From 2-01-FULL-33-17 sp964474375 (GTDB taxonomy: Bacteria > Patescibacteriota > Minisyncoccia > Phycocordibacterales > UBA9973): DNA of 17,082 bases. The position numbers and the translations under genes were made by a program. Within the stretch, counting starts at the first letter, position 1. Each line of letters starts with the position of its first letter. The notes below the pieces were generated by a model, which was given only the letters and a program-made list of their open reading frames with translations, searched no databases and was not told the DNA's origin. This document shows positions 14,312-17,082 of this stretch, piece after piece. The stretch lies in NCBI GenBank assembly GCA_964474375.1, contig CAYYSG010000016.1:1-17082 (forward strand), in the 5' to 3' direction.

Positions 14312-14620
14312 TTACACCTTCGTTTCGGCGCAGACATTCACCGAGCACCCCGCCACAAGGCACCCGGACTCGTCGTGATCTACCATGGCGTGTCCGCACC
14401 GGCAAAGACGGGTGTCCGGCATCATGAACGGCGCGTCCTCCATCGCTGGCGGCGGCGTGACGCTCGCGCCATGCGGAACAGTCTGCACCGCGCCGGGAAG
14501 CGCAGCAGCAACAGGCGCATCGCCAATCTCGATCCGCGTCCCTCCGCTACTCAGCGTGCGGATTCCCTTCCTGCGCATCAGGTCCACAAGCGCCTCGATC
14601 CGCTCCATCTCGTCGCTCAC
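14312..14620 (-). CDS. Small Cys/His-rich putative zinc-binding protein between terL and portal
   Basis: The gene starts at GTG 14620, overlapping the terL stop (GTGA), with a strong GGAGG 5 bases upstream; the longer frame upstream is a shadow inside terL. The product is 102 residues. Its N-terminus (MERIEALVDLMRRKGIRTLS, then GGTRIEIGD) is a helix-strand unit seen in small phage proteins near portal genes. A Pro-rich linker leads to LCRCGHAMVDHDESGC, with Cys73, Cys75, His77, His82, Cys87, Cys92 and Cys97, which look like ligands for at least one zinc ion. The position between terminase and portal suggests a role in packaging or portal assembly, but that is inference. The stop is TAA 14312, and the portal ATG follows after 3 bases. 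Confidence 0.75.
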   Translation of the reverse strand: MSDEMERIEALVDLMRRKGIRTLSSGGTRIEIGDAPVAAALPGAVQTVPHGASVTPPPAMEDAPFMMPDTRLCRCGHAMVDHDESGCLVAGCSVNVCAETKV

Positions 14621-16277
14621 GCATACCTCCACAGGTCCGCCTCCGCGTCCATCGTCGCGATGACGCGACGCTCCGTCCGAGCGATCAGTTCCGCCTCTTG
14701 CTGGGCGTGCCACTCTGCCGTGCCGCGCGCGATCTCGACGGGTTCATCGTCGGACAGGTACGTTGCGGAGAATCGCCATGCGTAGGCGGCGGCATCGCAG
14801 AGGTGGCTTGCCGCCTTCGGGTCTTCGATGCGCTTTCCGCGCTTCCACGCGCGTTCGTCCCACGATAGGTGCGCGTACTCGTCGCGCAGCGCATCGCAGT
14901 CTGGCGACAACTTGATCGCGCCCTTCGCGAACTCCGCGTTCATCAGGTCCGTGAAGTCTTCCTTGCCGCGCTTGTCGGCCGCGATCAGCGGCAGCCCATG
15001 ACGCCGCCGCATTTCCTCGACCGCCTGCTTGTTCGCGCCGTCGACGACGACGTAGGGCGAGTCGTACAGCCGCATCCACGACCGAATCCAGTTGGCCGCG
15101 TCCGTGATGTCCAGTCCGGGCTTCTTGTCGCAGTCGATGATGTACGCGGTGCGGTCGTGGTCGTGCCAGCCGACGCAGACGATCGCGGTGTCATCGTTGA
15201 AGCCAAGGTCGATGCCGAGCACGTAGTTCCAGCGCCCGGTCGCGTACTTCGGCAACTCGCGGTAGTCGTTGCGTCCGACCACGTAGCGGTACACGCGCCG
15301 GTCGTCGTCCGTGACCCACATGCCGCGCCACTCGCGCTGGAACTTCGGCGTGTTGCGCACGTCGGAATTGATGCGCTCCTGCTCTTCGATGTCGGACCTG
15401 ATCTGCTCCGCGACACCGGGGTTGTCGTATGCGCTCCATGTATGACCGCGCCATTCGGTCGCCGTGTCCGCATCCCGAACGACCCAGCACCCCGNNNNNN
15501 NNNNNNNNNNNNNNNNNNNNNNNNNNNNNNNNNNNNNNNNNNNNNNNNNNNNNNNNNNNNNNNNNNNNNNNNNNNNNNNNNNNNNNNNNNNNNNGTATGA
15601 CCGCGCCATTCGGTCGCCGTGTCCGCATCCCGAACGACCCAGCACCCCGGCTTTTCGGCGCGCTGGTAGGCGCTCAGGCGGTAGAACAGACCCGTCGGCA
15701 CCTGTCCGGGCGTTCCGGCGAGCACAAGCCAGCCCTGCTGGTCCGCCAGCGCAGGCTTGATCGCGCCCGCAACCAAGTCCTCCAGTTTCAGCGCGAAGTC
15801 CTGCACCTCATCGATCACGACGCCACGGTACTTGCCGCCGCGCACCTTGCGCTGCTGCTGGTCGGACGAGTCCATGCCCATGACGTACACGATCGCGCCG
15901 TTCGGCAGCGTGACGGTGCTCGCGACCTCGTTGAATTTCAGGCCCAACCCGAGACGCGCGTCGATTTCCTTGAACCCGTCCTTCCAGACCGCCTTCTTGG
16001 CGCTATCGAGCGTGATGCCGAGGAACATGTAGTTCGCGCCGGGATGCTGGTAGGCGTCGTACAGGATGCGCAAAACGCAGCCCGTGCTCTTCCCGGCACG
16101 TCGCGTACACATGACGCAGATGAACCGCGACTGGTCCTCGATGAACGCCGCTTGTCGGGGATGCGACCGATCAACCAGTCCATCCGGCACTGGGTCGCCC
16201 AGCAGTTCGTCCAGTTCGGCCCGTTCGTCCGGCGTCAGCAGCGCAAGCAGTTCCGGCGTGACGCTTGGGACGGTCAC
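14617..16277 (-). CDS. terL: Terminase large subunit, intact once the scaffolding duplication is collapsed
   Basis: The DNA-packaging ATPase/nuclease starts at GTG 16277, overlapping the terS stop (GTGA). As printed, the frame is broken by 100 Ns flanked by a 55-base direct duplication. Removing 155 bases (the Ns plus one copy) restores a single frame of 501 residues with matching protein text on both sides (GCWVVRDADTATEWRGH). In the collapsed numbering: Walker A CTRRAGKST at 57-65, Walker B VVIDE at 153-157, the coupling motif LAGTP at 186-190, and RNase H-like nuclease acids in GIDLGFNDDT (Asp305), VVVDGANKQ (Asp361) and HLCDAAAYAWR (Asp443). Its length is normal for the family. It acts with TerS and the portal at the capsid vertex to cut and pump the genome. 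The 3' end encodes the ribosome site for the zinc-protein gene. Confidence 0.93.
14626..14630 (-). promoter_or_regulatory. GGAGG ribosome site that fixes the GTG start of the zinc-protein gene
   Basis: GGAGG lies in the last codons of terL, 5 bases (TATGC) before GTG 14620. The first in-frame ATG (Met5) would be 17 bases away, so the GTG overlapping the terL stop is preferred. Confidence 0.7.
15440..15649. repeat. 55-base direct duplication flanking the N run (scaffolding artefact)
   Basis: Bases 15440-15494 and 15595-15649 are identical over 55 bases, both starting GTATGACCGCGCCATTCGGT and ending CAGCACCCCG. A 55-base overlap is what two contigs from a k=55 de Bruijn assembly share. Collapsing it (minus 155 bases) puts both halves of terL in one frame. 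I infer an assembly artefact, not a biological repeat. Confidence 0.9.
15495..15594. other. Artificial 100-N gap inside terL
   Basis: Exactly 100 Ns lie between two identical 55-base copies. The terL protein text is continuous if the Ns and one copy are deleted, so no sequence appears to be missing here. Confidence 0.95.
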
Positions 16278-16951
16278 GGCGTCACGTCCTGCTCGTCGCG
16301 TCCGTCATCCACCGTGACCTCGACGGTCGTTCGCGTGCCGTCGCGCGCGATCGTCTGCGCCTTCATGTGCTGCGGCAGACCCTTGGCGCGCGACTCCGCA
16401 AGACGCAGGAGGCGCAGCAAGTCGCGCTGCTTTTCCTGATCCGACCGACTGCGCCCGCGCCCCTGCTTCGGCTGCATCGCTTGGACGTGCGGCGTCAGCA
16501 TCTCCAGCGCCTTCAACTTGCTGGCGAACTTCACCTTCACGCCGCCGTTCGGCGTCACCTCGATCGACTCGATCGCGCGCCGGGTATCTTCGGGAATCTT
16601 GTCGAGATCCTTCACCGCCATCGTCGGCAGCGGGTTGCCGTCGTCGTCCGTGCCGCCGCCCGTCTGGTCGAACACGTCGATCGGGTCGGCAAATGCGATG
16701 CGCGACAACTCCATCACCACGCGGTCGAGCGTGACGTGGGTGCGCAGCGATCGCGCCGTCTGGATGCGCTGGACCTCCGCTGCGATCTGCGGCGAGCGCA
16801 TCAGCGCGACGTGCGCGTTGTCCGCGACGTCTTTCGGGTAGCCCGCACGGATCGCGGCAGCGACCGGATCGAGGTCGATCCAGTACTGCTCTGCGAACAG
16901 GCGTTCCTGCTCGTTCGGAGGACGATGTTCGGCAAGCGTCAGACGCGCCAT
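16274..16951 (-). CDS. terS: Terminase small subunit
   Basis: A 225-residue protein from ATG 16951 that recognises phage DNA and recruits TerL for packaging. The N-terminal 65 residues (RPPNEQERLFAEQYWIDLDP, then VAAAIRAGYPKDVADNAH) match the Terminase_2-type start with its helix-turn-helix. The middle part (VTLDRVVMELSRIAFADPID, DTRRAIESIEV, KVKFASKLKALEMLTPHV) is the characteristic oligomerisation region of that family. The C-terminus is charged and Gln/Arg-rich. It overlaps terL by GTGA. No clear Shine-Dalgarno sequence precedes the ATG; a 14-base spacer separates it from the upstream partial gene, so it may be coupled to that gene. The length is somewhat above the usual 150-200 residues. 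Confidence 0.88.
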   Translation of the reverse strand: MARLTLAEHRPPNEQERLFAEQYWIDLDPVAAAIRAGYPKDVADNAHVALMRSPQIAAEVQRIQTARSLRTHVTLDRVVMELSRIAFADPIDVFDQTGGGTDDDGNPLPTMAVKDLDKIPEDTRRAIESIEVTPNGGVKVKFASKLKALEMLTPHVQAMQPKQGRGRSRSDQEKQRDLLRLLRLAESRAKGLPQHMKAQTIARDGTRTTVEVTVDDGRDEQDVTP

Positions 16952-16965
16952 GCCGGACAGAGTAC

Positions 16966-17082
16966 CTACGCCGACCCCTTCGGGTCCAGATGCACCATGA
17001 GCGGCATCGGCATCACCCCCACCGCTGCGTCCGCATCGCGCTCGTCGTCGCAGACCTCACGGGCAAGCGCCACCGCGTCGGC
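16966..17082 (-). CDS. 3' end of an unknown gene upstream of terS (partial)
   Basis: An open frame enters from the right end of the window and stops at TAG 16966, 14 bases before the terS start. It contributes 38 residues (ADAVALAREVCDDERDADAA, ending VHLDPKGSA). Nearly every codon ends in G or C, as in the genes downstream, and the spacing fits a polycistronic unit, so I consider it coding. No domain or function can be assigned from this fragment. Confidence 0.5.
   Translation of the reverse strand, partial: ADAVALAREVCDDERDADAAVGVMPMPLMVHLDPKGSA

Noticed and set aside
14312..14713. 133-aa version of the zinc-protein frame starting inside terL
   Set aside because: The first 31 residues are low-complexity shadow text over terL. 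The GTG at 14620 has GGAGG and overlaps the terL stop.
15440..15649. Biological direct repeat, attachment site or mobile insertion in terL
   Set aside because: The repeat is exactly 55 bases, separated by exactly 100 Ns, and collapsing it restores the frame; this is best explained by assembly overlap.

Overview
The window is about 17 kb of a high-GC (roughly 60-70%) tailed-phage genome, almost certainly from a metagenome assembly because it holds two 100-base N runs. Every gene I can support lies on the minus strand, so the transcribed order runs from the right end (17082) to the left end (1). The order and content are those of a short-tailed phage (podovirus morphotype): terminase small and large subunits, portal, a separate scaffold, a major capsid protein, small head proteins, a connector/adaptor-like protein, tail fibres, a large tail-nozzle-like protein and a Gln/Ala-rich internal (ejection) protein. 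No tape measure, tail tube, sheath or baseplate gene is present, and no capsid maturation protease is seen. The host cannot be read from the sequence. High GC and a possible membrane-anchored coiled-coil lysis protein would fit a Gram-negative host, but this is inference.

Region by region, in transcribed order. 17082-14312 is the packaging module: the 3' end of an unknown gene, TerS, TerL (broken by an assembly artefact but really an intact 501-aa protein) and a small Cys/His-rich putative zinc protein. 14308-10111 is the procapsid module: portal, scaffold and major capsid protein, with a 152-base structured leader before the capsid gene. 10073-8318 holds three beta-rich small proteins, probably virion or decoration proteins, and a small acidic protein. 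8290-7086 is a lysis cassette: an M15-type peptidoglycan peptidase, a one-TM coiled-coil protein and a holin-like protein, placed inside the structural operon. 7089-1 is the connector and tail module: adaptor-like protein, a tail fibre with a LamG-like domain interrupted by an N gap, a 74-aa protein, a second tail fibre with an exchanged-looking C-terminal domain, a 1036-aa nozzle/beta-propeller-like protein, and the first 214 residues of an ejection-protein candidate that runs off the window.

Genes are packed head to tail, often with overlapping stop/start codons (GTGA, ATGA, TAATG or GTGATG), which implies one long late transcript with translational coupling. The longest non-coding stretch is the 152-base capsid leader; no gap exceeds 300 bases. 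I see no tRNA, CRISPR, integrase, insertion sequence, or replication or defence gene. The most notable points are the capsid leader with mutually exclusive hairpins, the embedded lysis cassette, the zinc-protein candidate between terL and portal, the compositional break in the receptor-binding end of the second tail fibre, and the 55-base duplication that reveals the TerL gap to be artificial.
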